From assembly GCA_030685065.1 (NCBI GenBank), contig JAUXQH010000051.1:1-50297 (forward strand): a stretch of DNA of 50,297 nucleotides. The letters are read 5' to 3'. This document shows, piece by piece, positions 34,741 through 43,826 of this stretch; position 1 is the stretch's first letter, and each line of letters begins with the position of its first letter. A model generated the notes under the pieces. It was not told the origin of the DNA, did not search any database, and saw only the letters and a program-made list of their open reading frames with translations. Origin of the DNA: Pseudomonadota bacterium (GTDB taxonomy: Bacteria > Myxococcota_A > UBA796 > SXON01). The position numbers and the translations under genes are program-made.

Positions 34741-35994
34741 ATGTATTTCGGTCGAATTCCCCGCTTCAGCCCGAGCTTCTCTCCCGCCGAGGCGCTGATC
34801 GCGGCGCGCTTCCTCGCCGTTCCTCCGGAAGACGAGCCGGCCGTGCGCGGCTTCGAGAAGGAATTCGCTTCCTTCATCGGCGCGAAGCACGCGATCATGA
34901 CCCCGAGCGCGCGCTACGCTTTCTACCTGCTGCTCCGCGCGATGGGCATCGGCCCGGGGGACGAGGTCGTCATCCCCGGCCTCACCTACTTCGCCATCCC
35001 GTCGATGGCGGTCACCGCCGGCGTACGCCCTGTCTTCGCCGACATCGGCCTCACGTCCCACGTCCTCGATCCCGCGGAATTCGAGCGGGCCATCACCCCG
35101 AAGACCAAGGCCGTGGTGCCGACGCACCTCTACGGCACGCCCTGCGACATGGACGCGATCAACGCCATCGCGAAGAAGCACGGCATCAAGGTCATCGAGG
35201 ACTGCGCGCAGTCCACCGGCGCAAAGTACAAGGGTGTCCGCGTCGGCAACCTCGGCGACGCCGCGTACTACACGTTCGGCCTCACCAAGAACATCACGAC
35301 GCTCTCCGGCGCGATGATCACGACGAACGACGATGCGGTGGCGGCGTTCGTCCGCCACGAGATCGACACGTCCACCCCCGCCAGCTTCAAGAAGGCGAGG
35401 AAGGAAGCGGTGACCGGCGTGGCGATGATGCTCGCCACCCACCCCATGGTCTACCCCTTCACGCTCCACCAGGCGATCCGCCTCGGCGGCCTGCTCGGGA
35501 AGGACCCCATCCACGACCGCTTCGGCGAGCCCGAGGTGCTCTACGACGAGGTGCCGAAGAGCTTCCGCAGCAACCGCCCGCGCGCGGTGCAGGCCGCCGT
35601 CGGCATGAAGCAGCTCGAGCGCATCGAGGCCCTCAACGGCGCCCGGATCCGCAACGGGCGCTACCTCGACGAGCACCTCGCGAACGTTCCGGGCCTCACC
35701 GTCCCGTCGTATCCGGCCGGTGCGGAGCCCATCTACATGAGCTTCGTCGTGCACCATCAGCGCCGCAGCCAGCTGATGCGCGCGCTGCTCAAGCGCGGCG
35801 TCGACACGACGTACGGCTACATGAACGACTGCTCCGACCACAAGCTGTTCCCGTCGTTCCGGCGCCTCTGCCCGAACGCGGCGGCGGTGAAGCGGGAGCA
35901 GGTGCACATCCCGGTTCACCCGAACCTCGACAAGAGCGACCTGACGCACATGGTGGAAGCCGTGCGCTCGGCCTGTCTCGAGATCGTCCGGTGA
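34741..35994 (+). CDS. DegT/DnrJ/EryC1/StrS-family aminotransferase
   Basis: The 417-residue PLP enzyme carries the family signatures: FEKEFASFIGAKHAI, PGDEVVIPGLTYFA, ATLGTPCDMD-type YGTPCDMDAI (131-140) and VIEDCAQSTG (Asp154). TFGLTKNITTLSGAM has Lys183 as the PLP-binding Lys. The family aminates keto-sugars, cyclitols and other polyol-type substrates in cell-surface or natural product pathways. ATG 34741 is preferred because the usual N terminus begins there; a GTG at 34657 would add 28 residues. The stop overlaps the first radical SAM gene by 4 bp (GTGA), so it heads a coupled three-gene operon. Confidence 0.9.
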   Translation: MYFGRIPRFSPSFSPAEALIAARFLAVPPEDEPAVRGFEKEFASFIGAKHAIMTPSARYAFYLLLRAMGIGPGDEVVIPGLTYFAIPSMAVTAGVRPVFADIGLTSHVLDPAEFERAITPKTKAVVPTHLYGTPCDMDAINAIAKKHGIKVIEDCAQSTGAKYKGVRVGNLGDAAYYTFGLTKNITTLSGAMITTNDDAVAAFVRHEIDTSTPASFKKARKEAVTGVAMMLATHPMVYPFTLHQAIRLGGLLGKDPIHDRFGEPEVLYDEVPKSFRSNRPRAVQAAVGMKQLERIEALNGARIRNGRYLDEHLANVPGLTVPSYPAGAEPIYMSFVVHHQRRSQLMRALLKRGVDTTYGYMNDCSDHKLFPSFRRLCPNAAAVKREQVHIPVHPNLDKSDLTHMVEAVRSACLEIVR

Positions 35995-37052
35995 ACAAGG
36001 GCGCCGCGCTGTTCAGGAGCGGGGTCGGCGCGGCGCGCTATCGCCTCACGGGGCATCGCATGCCGCTCTCGGTCACCCTGCTCGTGACGATGCGGTGCAA
36101 CGCGCTCTGCACCTACTGCGCCCTACCCTTGCGACGGCACGCGGAGCTCGACACGCGCGAGATGATGGCGCTGATCGACGCGATGGCGGCCGCCGGGGCC
36201 GTGCGCGTCGGCATCGGCGGAGGGGAGCCCCTCGTGCGCGACGACATCGCCGCCATCGTCGACCGCTGCTCCGCCCACGGCATGTGGACGACGCTCGAGA
36301 CGAACGGCTATCGCTACCCCGCCCTGGCGGACGAGCTCGGCACGCTCGGTCGGCTGATGGTCTCGCTCGACGGAGGAGAGGCCGCTCACGATCTGAACCG
36401 CGAGCCCGGCGCCTGGAAAAAGGCCATGGCGGCGATCGGGGATGCGTCGCGACGCGGAGTCGATCTCCACACGATCACCACGCTCACGCGTCACAACCTC
36501 GACCAGGTCGGCGCGGTCCTCGACCTCGCCGACACCTACGGTTTCGTGGCCGACTTTCAGGTCATCCAGCGCCGGCCGTACCTCACGCAGGCGCGCGCGA
36601 AGGAGCTCGCCCCCGAAGACGACGCGCTCCGAAAGGCGCTCCGCGGGCTGCTCGAGGCCCGCATCGCCGGCCGCCGGGTCGGCCCGAGCGAGAAGTACCT
36701 CCGGTACCTCCTGGCGTGGAAGGACTACGCGCAGCCCACGTCCCCCGCCCCGCAGGAGGATCTGCACTGCATGGCCGGCCAGCTCTACTGCGCCGTGCTG
36801 CCGGACGGGACGGTCTCCCCGTGCTCCCTGCTCGCGGGGGGCTACGCCGGGCGCAACGTCCGGGACGCCGGCGGCTTCGCGGCCGCGTTCGAGCAACTGC
36901 GCGACAACCCGTGCCGCGCCTGTACCTCGACGGCCCTCACGGAGTACAACTACCTCTACAACCTCAACGCCCCGACGCTGTTGGAGTGGACGAAGTCCCT
37001 TCGTCCCCCCACGGCACCGGGCTCCGGCGCTCCCCGCCGAGGTGCAGCATGA
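35991..37052 (+). CDS. Radical SAM enzyme 1 with SPASM/twitch-like C terminus
   Basis: The 353-residue protein has the radical SAM cluster motif CNALCTYC (Cys36, 40, 43), then GIGGGEPLVRDD and VSLDGGEAAHD in the barrel. The C-terminal part has two groups of Cys: CMAGQLYC...DGTVSPC and NPCRAC. These resemble a SPASM/twitch auxiliary cluster domain. The GTG start at 35991 overlaps the aminotransferase TGA by 4 bp, and its own TGA overlaps the next radical SAM gene by 4 bp. No precursor peptide is visible. A sugar- or small-molecule-modifying role with the aminotransferase is inferred. Confidence 0.88.
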   Translation: MNKGAALFRSGVGAARYRLTGHRMPLSVTLLVTMRCNALCTYCALPLRRHAELDTREMMALIDAMAAAGAVRVGIGGGEPLVRDDIAAIVDRCSAHGMWTTLETNGYRYPALADELGTLGRLMVSLDGGEAAHDLNREPGAWKKAMAAIGDASRRGVDLHTITTLTRHNLDQVGAVLDLADTYGFVADFQVIQRRPYLTQARAKELAPEDDALRKALRGLLEARIAGRRVGPSEKYLRYLLAWKDYAQPTSPAPQEDLHCMAGQLYCAVLPDGTVSPCSLLAGGYAGRNVRDAGGFAAAFEQLRDNPCRACTSTALTEYNYLYNLNAPTLLEWTKSLRPPTAPGSGAPRRGAA

Positions 37053-38242
37053 ACCTCAAGATCCCCGGCTACGCGCGCATCGCGGAGGCGTTCGTCACCC
37101 GACGTGTCCCGGTGTATGCCCACTATGGCATCACCCACCGCTGCAACCTGACCTGCAAGATGTGTGGCATCTGGCGGTACGGCAACCGCAAGGAAGAGCT
37201 GGAGCTCCACGAGATCGACGAGATGGCCAAGAAGATGGCCCGCCTCGGCGTCGTGCAGCTCTCGATCGGGGGCGGCGAGCCCTACGCGTGCGACTACCTC
37301 GAGGAGGCCGCCAAGCGTTTTGTCGACGCGGGCCTCACCGTCCGCGTGCTCACGAACGGCATCGGCGTCAGCAAGGAGCGTTTGCAGAAGACGGTCGACT
37401 ACGGCGTCCGCAACTTCTCGATCTCGCTCGACTCGCTGTACCCCGCGCGCTTCGACTACATCTGCGAGATGGAGGGCAGCTGGGACCTCGCGGTCAAGTC
37501 GATGACCACCGTCGGCAAGCTGCTCGATGGCACGAACGGCATGCCCACGATCAACTGCGTCGTGTCGAACCTCAACCTCGAAGAGCTGCCGGACCTGGTT
37601 CGCTTCGCGCGCGATCTCGGCTTTCACATCAGCTTCCTCCCGGTCGAGCTCCTGGCCGACCCGAAGGCCGGCGTACGCAACTGGGAGGCCCGGTTCATCC
37701 GGTTCCGCCCCGAGATGGGGCTCAACTCCGCCGACTCGGCGGACGAGGTGCTCGCCCGCATCGACAAGGCGTACGACACGCTCATCGAGATGAAGAACGC
37801 CGGGTGGCCCATCCTCAACTCGACGCCGTACCTCGAGGCGAGCCGCATGTACCTCAAGACGGGGCGCTTCCCCGCCGAGGGCTGCGATGCGGGGCGGCTC
37901 TACTTCAGCGTCTCGCCGAACGGGCAGTTCGCCATCTGCCACCGCACCGAGCACCAGCACAAGCACATCCTCGATCCGGAGTTCGAAACCTACTTCAAGT
38001 CGATCGAGTTCGAGCGCAAGCGGATGCTCGAGGCGGGCAGCTGCGAGGGCTGCATGCGCGCGTGCTGGATCGACACGAGCTTCATGTTCCGCACGGTGGA
38101 AGGGTTCTTCGAGACCGCCCGCAGCGTGCTGACGCAGCAGGTCGAGTCTCCCGCGACGTGGGAGCAAGCTCAGCTCTGGGCGCGGCACGAGCAGGTGGAC
38201 ATCGTGCCCCAGGGCGCCGAGCCGATCGCGGTCGCGAAGTAG
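37049..38242 (+). CDS. Radical SAM enzyme 2 with SPASM-like C terminus
   Basis: The 397-residue protein has THRCNLTCKMCGIW (cluster Cys32, 36, 39), LSIGGGEPY in the SAM site and SISLDSLYPARFDYI in the barrel. Its C-terminal part has EGCDAGRLY, DPNG-like SPNGQFAICHR and SCEGCMRACW, which suits a SPASM auxiliary cluster. It differs clearly from radical SAM 1 in sequence, so the pair is not a recent duplication. The ATG overlaps the previous stop by 4 bp (ATGA). It is the last gene of the aminotransferase operon; a hairpin-like inverted repeat follows before the ABC permease gene. Confidence 0.9.
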   Translation: MNLKIPGYARIAEAFVTRRVPVYAHYGITHRCNLTCKMCGIWRYGNRKEELELHEIDEMAKKMARLGVVQLSIGGGEPYACDYLEEAAKRFVDAGLTVRVLTNGIGVSKERLQKTVDYGVRNFSISLDSLYPARFDYICEMEGSWDLAVKSMTTVGKLLDGTNGMPTINCVVSNLNLEELPDLVRFARDLGFHISFLPVELLADPKAGVRNWEARFIRFRPEMGLNSADSADEVLARIDKAYDTLIEMKNAGWPILNSTPYLEASRMYLKTGRFPAEGCDAGRLYFSVSPNGQFAICHRTEHQHKHILDPEFETYFKSIEFERKRMLEAGSCEGCMRACWIDTSFMFRTVEGFFETARSVLTQQVESPATWEQAQLWARHEQVDIVPQGAEPIAVAK

Positions 38243-38265
38243 GCCGGACATCTTCTGGTCGTCGC

Positions 38266-38292
38266 CCGTTGTGCACTTCTGGGTGACAACGG
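38266..38292. repeat. Inverted repeat CCGTTGT-N13-ACAACGG
   Basis: Perfect 7-bp arms (38266-38272, 38286-38292) lie in the 66-bp gap between radical SAM 2 and the ABC permease gene. It may be an operator or a weak terminator. TAAACC follows, 9 nt before the ATG at 38309. Confidence 0.5.
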
Positions 38293-38308
38293 CTAAACCG
38301 CCGGACCC

Positions 38309-39085
38309 ATGACGAACGTCCTCGCCATCGCCCGCCGAGAGCTCGGGGCCTACTTCGACTCTCCGCTGGCCTACTTCGTCGTGCCCGTCTACGTCGTGCT
38401 CGTGGGCGGCTTCGCCCTCTGGTTCGACGACCTGTTCGCGGGCGGCACCGTGTCGCTCCGGGGCGTCTTCTTCTGGGCCGCCGTTTTCCTGGTGCTGCTC
38501 GTGCCGGCCATCACGATGCGCCTGTTCGCGGAGGAGCGGCGCACCGGCAGCCTCGAGATCCTGGTCACCCTGCCGATCACCGAGGGCGAGCTGGTGTTCG
38601 GCAAGTACCTCGCGGCGATGGGCCTCGTGGCGGTCGCGGTCTCGACCACGATCCCGTACGCGGTCACCATGGCCTGGCTGGGTACTCCCGCGGTCGCGGA
38701 CGCCGACGCCCCGCCGATGATCATCCGTGTCTTCACGCAGACCGGGCTCGATTTTGGCCCGGCCGTGTGTGGCTACCTCGGGCTGTTGTTGTTGGGCGGC
38801 GCGCTCGCCGCGATCGGCACCGCGGCGTCCTCCCTCACGAGCAACCAGATCGTCGCGTTCCTCCTCGCGCTCGTCGTGGGGATGTTTCCCTACGCCATGG
38901 GCTTCTTCCTCGAGAGGGTCCCGAACTCGATCCTGCCCCTCGTGCAGTACCTCGCGTTCGAGACCCACTTCAACAACCTCGCGCGCGGCGTGATCGACAC
39001 GCGCAACCTGCTCTTCTGGGGCTCGGTGGCGGCCGCGGCCCTCCACCTCGCGGTGTTCAGCCTCGAGCGGAGGCGGCTCTCGTGA
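38309..39085 (+). CDS. ABC-2 type permease, GldF-like
   Basis: The 258-residue inner-membrane protein has six hydrophobic helices. It starts with the ABC-2 signature AIARRELGAYFDSPLAYFV and continues with LFAEERRTGSLEILVTLPI, both typical of GldF-type permeases. In Bacteroidetes GldF works with GldG and the ATPase GldA in gliding. In Deltaproteobacteria-like genomes such sets are common but their substrate is unknown. The TGA overlaps the GTG of the GldG-like gene. The ATPase is not next to it in this window, unlike the usual order. Confidence 0.92.
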   Translation: MTNVLAIARRELGAYFDSPLAYFVVPVYVVLVGGFALWFDDLFAGGTVSLRGVFFWAAVFLVLLVPAITMRLFAEERRTGSLEILVTLPITEGELVFGKYLAAMGLVAVAVSTTIPYAVTMAWLGTPAVADADAPPMIIRVFTQTGLDFGPAVCGYLGLLLLGGALAAIGTAASSLTSNQIVAFLLALVVGMFPYAMGFFLERVPNSILPLVQYLAFETHFNNLARGVIDTRNLLFWGSVAAAALHLAVFSLERRRLS

Positions 39086-40695
39086 CCGCGCGCAAGAACC
39101 TCCTCGCGAACAGCTGGCTCCAGCTCGTGTTGGTGATGATCGTCGTCGTGTTGGCAAACCTGTGGAGCTCGGACCACTTCGCCCGCCTCGACGTGACGCA
39201 GGACCGCCTCCACAGCCTGGACGAGTCGAGCAAGCGGCTCGTCGCCTCGCTCGATCGTCCGATCGTGGTCAAGGCGTGGATCTCGAAGGGACTCTCCGCG
39301 CCGTACAACAACCACGAGCAGATCATCCGCGACAAGCTCGACGAGCTCCAGGCCTACTCCGGCGGCCGGATGAAGATCACCATCGTCGATCCGGGTACGG
39401 ACGCGGAGCTGCTCGCCGAAGCACAGAAGTACGGCCTCACCCCGCTCGAACAGAAGGTCACCGAGTCCAACCGCGCGGAGCTCCGTCGCATCTGGCTCGG
39501 CGCGGTGTTGCTCTACGGGGACAAGCAGGAGGTCCTGCCGTCCCTCACCGATCTCTCGGCGCTCGAATACGACTTCGCTTCGGCCATCAGCCGGCTGAAG
39601 CAGAAGCCGAAGGACGCGCCGGTCCTCGCGTGGACCATGGGGAACGGCGAGCCCGATCTGGTCAAGCCCGATGGGCCCCTCCGCGAGATGATGGAGCAGC
39701 TCGCACGCAAATTCGTGCTCCAGCCGCTCGCGCTCGGCGGTCCGGGCGCCATCCCCAAGGAGGTCGACGCCCTGTTGGTCATCGGCCCGCAAAAGCCGCT
39801 GTCCGACCGCGCGATCTACCAGATCGACCAGTTCCTCATGCGGGGCGGCGCCGCGGCCATCTTCGTGACCCACACCCGGCCGGACCTGCGCACCTACCGC
39901 GCCACGCGGACCAGCTCGGGGCTCGAGCCGTTGCTCGGCCACTACGGGATCCAGGCCAACCGCGACATCGTGATGGACCGCGTGCAGAACGGCGTGATGC
40001 GCTTCCCGGTGCGCGTCGGAAACCGGCAGAGCACGCGGGAGGTCAACTACGCGCTGATCCCGCAGGCCACGGATTTGTCGCGCCGCAACGTGCTGGTGAG
40101 CGGGCTGGACGGCATGTTGTTCCCCTTCACCTCCTCGATCCAGGTGGCCGAGTCGCTCAACCCGGGCGTCGAGGCCGAAGTGCTGGCGCGCACGTCGGCG
40201 TCGTCGGGCTCCGTGCAGGACCTGAAGACCGTCGATCCGACCCAGCTCACCGGGGTGCTCTCCAGCGAGAAGCGGGGCCCGTTCGCGGTCCTCGTCACGC
40301 TCACCGGTCCCCTCCGCTCCTTCTTCGAGACGCGGCCGACGCCGCCCCCCGATCCCGACGCGCCGTTGATGACGGAGGACGAGAGCCCTGAGGAGCCGCC
40401 GATGGTGATCGAGGGCGCCCCCACGCGCCTGGTCGTCGGTGGTTCGGCCGACTTCGTCGCCAACAACCTCGCGTTCATGTTGAACCTCGCCGACTGGCTG
40501 GTCCAAGACGAGTCGCTCATCGGCATCCGCAGCAAGACCGCCACGCTCCCCACGCTCACGGCCACCACCCCGCGTGAACAGCTCGGCTGGAAGGGCTTCA
40601 ACCTGCTCGCCGGCCCGCTCGCGCTCCTGGCCTTCGGCGCCGCGCGGCAGGTGTGGTTCCGCCGCCGCGCGCGCCGGTCCGGGGTGCAGGGATGA
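39082..40695 (+). CDS. GldG-like ABC transporter auxiliary protein
   Basis: The 537-residue protein is anchored by one N-terminal helix (LQLVLVMIVVVLANLW) and one near the C terminus (FNLLAGPLALLAFGAA). Between them is a periplasmic domain starting with RLDVTQDRLHSLDESSKRL and containing AYNNHEQIIRDKLDEL-like and GRMKITIVDP segments typical of the GldG/ABC_transp_aux family. The GTG start at 39082 overlaps the permease stop (GTGA). Its own TGA overlaps the DUF4340 gene. It presumably forms a complex with the permease. Confidence 0.9.
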   Translation: MTARKNLLANSWLQLVLVMIVVVLANLWSSDHFARLDVTQDRLHSLDESSKRLVASLDRPIVVKAWISKGLSAPYNNHEQIIRDKLDELQAYSGGRMKITIVDPGTDAELLAEAQKYGLTPLEQKVTESNRAELRRIWLGAVLLYGDKQEVLPSLTDLSALEYDFASAISRLKQKPKDAPVLAWTMGNGEPDLVKPDGPLREMMEQLARKFVLQPLALGGPGAIPKEVDALLVIGPQKPLSDRAIYQIDQFLMRGGAAAIFVTHTRPDLRTYRATRTSSGLEPLLGHYGIQANRDIVMDRVQNGVMRFPVRVGNRQSTREVNYALIPQATDLSRRNVLVSGLDGMLFPFTSSIQVAESLNPGVEAEVLARTSASSGSVQDLKTVDPTQLTGVLSSEKRGPFAVLVTLTGPLRSFFETRPTPPPDPDAPLMTEDESPEEPPMVIEGAPTRLVVGGSADFVANNLAFMLNLADWLVQDESLIGIRSKTATLPTLTATTPREQLGWKGFNLLAGPLALLAFGAARQVWFRRRARRSGVQG

Positions 40696-42053
40696 GGCTC
40701 ACCCGTCGTAGCGTCGCGCTGATCGTCGCCGCCGCCTTGTTGGCGGCGCTCAACCTCTTCGGCAACGGCGGGCCTCCGGCCGTCGAGGCCCTCCCCACGC
40801 TCCCCGCCGTGGTCGCGGACAACGTCACCGTCGTGCAGATCTCGACCCCCATCGAGAAGCTCCGGATCGAGCGCGAGTCCCCCGAGAAGGGCACGCCTGG
40901 GTTCGATCGGTGGCGCATCGTGACCCCGCTCGACTTCCCCGCCGACGCAGCGCAGATCCGCACGGTCCTTCGCACCTTCACGGACGGCCTCCCGATGGAC
41001 GCCTTCGTGGACGCCGTGAACCAGGAGGACTACGGCGTGGATGACCAGAACGGCCTCCTCGTCGAGCTCTACTCCGCCGGACAGGACCTCCCGACCGCCT
41101 CCGTGGTCGTCGGCAAGACCGCGGCAGGGCCCTCCACCTTCGTGCGGATCCCGGGCTCCGAGGATGTGTACCGCGCGGACGTGGGCGGCCGAGGCCGGTA
41201 CGCGCGGCCCGCCGCGGAGTGGCGCGACAAGGTGGCCCTCGAGGTCGACACCGCCACGGTCGTCGGGCTCACGCTCACCCGTGGCGCCGAGGCCCTGCGC
41301 TTCACCCGTGGCGCCGCTTCCGCGACCGATGCCGCGGGCAAGCCCGTCCCGGGCCCCTGGCAGCTCGACGGCGCCGCGTTCGTCGTGGACGACGAGACGG
41401 TCGACCTCACGATCCGCACGCTCGCGCGCATCCGCGCCGCCGAGATCCACAACCCCGACTACGACGCGGGCCTGGCCGCGCCCCTCGCCGAGGCCTCGCT
41501 CCTGCTGCAGGACGGCTCCAGCCAGCTCATCACGCTCGGCACGCGCATCGTCGAAGGCGCGGCGTTCGTGCGGGTCGCGGGGCGCGACGAGGTGTTCCGC
41601 ACCGCCGGCGTCGTCGGCCGTGCGATGACCCAGCCCGTCGAGGCCTTCCGGGACCGCCGGGTCCTCTCGTTCGAGCGGGACGCCGTCGCGTCGATCGCCT
41701 ACGTCGACCGCGGATTGACCGTCGTCCTCGAGCAGTCCGAGGACGGCGCGACGTGGGCCGTCACCCAGCCCGCGAACATGGACGCGGATCAGAAGCAGGC
41801 CCTGTTCACCGCCAACACCCTCGCCGCGCTCCGCGCCGCCTCCATTCCGGCGGACACCCGGTTCGACGCGACCGGGGCCCGGTTCGAGGTGCGGTTCCGG
41901 GATGGGCGCTCGGTTGCCTTGGAGCTCGGTCAGACCGAGCGAGGCGCCGATGATCGGCCTTTGATGCGCGTGCGTGCCACGGACCGGGACGGTGTGTACC
42001 ACGTGCGCGAATCCACCATCCTGGAGCTGCGCAAGGCCTTCGGTCGCGGCTGA
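40692..42053 (+). CDS. DUF4340-domain protein
   Basis: The 453-residue protein has one N-terminal membrane helix (SVALIVAAALLAALNLF). A periplasmic beta-rich part with repeated modules follows: a TFVRIPGSEDVYRAD segment and, later, AFVRVAGRDEVFRTAGV, both fitting the DUF4340 pattern. DUF4340 proteins regularly accompany GldG-type proteins, as here. The ATG overlaps the previous stop by 4 bp, so the permease, GldG-like and DUF4340 proteins are made from one coupled operon. Confidence 0.85.
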   Translation: MRLTRRSVALIVAAALLAALNLFGNGGPPAVEALPTLPAVVADNVTVVQISTPIEKLRIERESPEKGTPGFDRWRIVTPLDFPADAAQIRTVLRTFTDGLPMDAFVDAVNQEDYGVDDQNGLLVELYSAGQDLPTASVVVGKTAAGPSTFVRIPGSEDVYRADVGGRGRYARPAAEWRDKVALEVDTATVVGLTLTRGAEALRFTRGAASATDAAGKPVPGPWQLDGAAFVVDDETVDLTIRTLARIRAAEIHNPDYDAGLAAPLAEASLLLQDGSSQLITLGTRIVEGAAFVRVAGRDEVFRTAGVVGRAMTQPVEAFRDRRVLSFERDAVASIAYVDRGLTVVLEQSEDGATWAVTQPANMDADQKQALFTANTLAALRAASIPADTRFDATGARFEVRFRDGRSVALELGQTERGADDRPLMRVRATDRDGVYHVRESTILELRKAFGRG

Positions 42054-42128
42054 CGAGGTTCGGTCGAATGGACCGCGCTGACGGGCGTATGTGACGGTAA
42101 GGTCGATCCCAACCCCTCGGAGGGCCTG

Positions 42129-43763
42129 ATGCTCCGCTTGCTGTTCCCCACGACGCTCGCACTCCTCCTGCTCCCCTCCGTCGCGATCGCGGCGCCCGCC
42201 CCGGCGGTGCCCGATCTGGCGGTCGACGGCCCGCTCTCCGCGGACACGAGCGCGCTGTCGCAGGCGCCGGATCAGGCCGAACGTTCGATGCGCCGCTCCC
42301 GGAGCGGTGGCTCCAGCAAGGGTGACTCGAAGAAGGGCGACTCCAAGAAGGGGGACTCCAAGCGGGACGATGGCGGTTCCCGCTCCAGCGAGTCGAGCCG
42401 TGGCGAATCGAGCCGCGGCGAATCGCGCGACAGCGGCTCCGGCGAGCGGCGGGACGACGGGCCGACCGCCCAGCCCCGCTCGGCGCCGGCGCCCCGGCCC
42501 GAGGGAGACCGCGAGGGCGGCCGCGAAGGGACGGACACCGGCGGCCGTTCCGCGCGCCCCGCGCCTTATGGAAGCGAGGGCGGCAGCTCCCGCCCGGACG
42601 ACGCGCGCCCCGCCGGCGCCTCCTCCGAGGGCCGCGAGCGCACCGTCCGCACGTTCGACGGCTCGCGCCCGGCCCCCACCGCGGCCTCCACCCGCCGGGT
42701 GAGCACCGGTGCGCCGGCCAGCGCCTCTTCCCGCACGGGCTCGGGCGGCGAGATGCGCGCCTCCGCCGGCGCCCCGGCGAACTTCCGCGGCGTGTCGTCC
42801 AGCCGCACGGCGGTGTCTGGACATGGCGAGTCCGGCCGCGGCGAGTCCGGCCGTGGCGAGTCCGGCCGTGGCGAGGCGCGCGACGCCGGCCGTGACGGCC
42901 ATGACACCGCCGAGCGCCACGGAGCGCGTGGCTCCGACGCCGAGCGCGCCACGTACAGCAGCCGCGGCGAAGCCGGGCGTCACCACGAAGAAGTGCGCCA
43001 CGCCCGCTCCACCGCGGCCTACCACCGCTCGTCGGCCGCCTACCACCGCTCGTCGGCGGCGGCCCGGCACCACGCCTGGTCGTCATCCCGCTACGGCCGG
43101 GGGGACCGTTGGTACCGCCCGGGCGGCTGGTTCCGCCCCTACCGCCCTGGCCACGCGTACTGGTACCACGGCGTGTTCGTGTACGGGCCGTCCCCCGGGC
43201 ACCGCCACGCCGTCGACAACCGCGGCGGCGAGCGCGGGAGCGCCTCCGAGGCGCCCGTGCGCAAGGTCGAGCGCGCCCGGACGTTCGCCGTCGGCATCCG
43301 CGGCGGCTCCTACATGGGCGGCTACAGCCAGGGCGGCAGCAACGCCTTCGGCGACGCCGGGCTCGGCATCGCGGCGCGCTACCGCCCGGTCGAGGCCGTG
43401 GGCCTCGAGGTGTCGTGGATGCACCACGACCAGACGTGGGAGGACGGCAGCGAGCGCGTCTACCAGCCCCTCCAGGCCTCCGTGCAGCTCTTCGGCATGC
43501 CCTGGACCAAGGTGAACCCCTACGTGCTCGCCGGCGTGACCATCACCGGGCGCGACGTGCAGGACAACCTCGGCTTCACGACCGTGTCCCAGGACTCCAC
43601 CCTCTGGGGCCCCCACGGCGGCGTCGGCCTCGAGCTGGGCGTCGGCAAGAAGGCGTCGATCAACTTCGACGTTCGTTACACCGGCTACCTGAACAAGCCG
43701 GCGAACGACCTCACGGTGCCGGGCGCCGTGCAGGGGAACATGGGGTTGAACTTCTATTTCTGA
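42129..43763 (+). CDS. Outer-membrane beta-barrel protein with low-complexity Ser/Arg/Gly/His region
   Basis: The 544-residue protein has a signal peptide (MLRLLFPTTLALLLLPSVAIA). Residues about 50-330 are low complexity: SKKGD repeats, SGRGE repeats, Pro-rich and finally His/Tyr-rich (AYHRSSA twice, RYGRGDRWYRPGG). From about residue 370 a beta-barrel-like region runs to the end, with alternating strands (TFAVGIRGGSYMGGY, VGLEVSWMHH, KASINFDVRYTGY). It ends in Phe (GLNFYF), as outer-membrane proteins do. The disordered part may bind polyanions or face the surface. GGAG is upstream, and a strong terminator follows. Confidence 0.85.
   Translation: MLRLLFPTTLALLLLPSVAIAAPAPAVPDLAVDGPLSADTSALSQAPDQAERSMRRSRSGGSSKGDSKKGDSKKGDSKRDDGGSRSSESSRGESSRGESRDSGSGERRDDGPTAQPRSAPAPRPEGDREGGREGTDTGGRSARPAPYGSEGGSSRPDDARPAGASSEGRERTVRTFDGSRPAPTAASTRRVSTGAPASASSRTGSGGEMRASAGAPANFRGVSSSRTAVSGHGESGRGESGRGESGRGEARDAGRDGHDTAERHGARGSDAERATYSSRGEAGRHHEEVRHARSTAAYHRSSAAYHRSSAAARHHAWSSSRYGRGDRWYRPGGWFRPYRPGHAYWYHGVFVYGPSPGHRHAVDNRGGERGSASEAPVRKVERARTFAVGIRGGSYMGGYSQGGSNAFGDAGLGIAARYRPVEAVGLEVSWMHHDQTWEDGSERVYQPLQASVQLFGMPWTKVNPYVLAGVTITGRDVQDNLGFTTVSQDSTLWGPHGGVGLELGVGKKASINFDVRYTGYLNKPANDLTVPGAVQGNMGLNFYF
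42825..42875 (+). repeat. 15-bp direct repeats coding SGRGE
   Basis: GGCGAGTCCGGCCGT-type units start at 42825, 42840 and 42855 with a partial copy at 42870. Similar in-frame 15-bp units occur at 42321-42365 (SKKGD), and a 21-bp pair at 43017-43058 (AYHRSSA). Confidence 0.85.
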
Positions 43764-43805
43764 CCCTCCACCTCGGAGGGGGGGTCAAATAGCTGGAATT
43801 GTTGG

Positions 43806-43826
43806 GGGCCCGAAAGGGCCCTTTTT
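43806..43826 (+). terminator. Rho-independent terminator with GAAA loop
   Basis: GGGCCC-GAAA-GGGCCC followed by five T (43822-43826). It lies 43 bp after the stop of the beta-barrel gene and ends that transcript. A weaker GACCCTCC / GGAGGGGGGGTC pairing precedes it. Confidence 0.9.
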
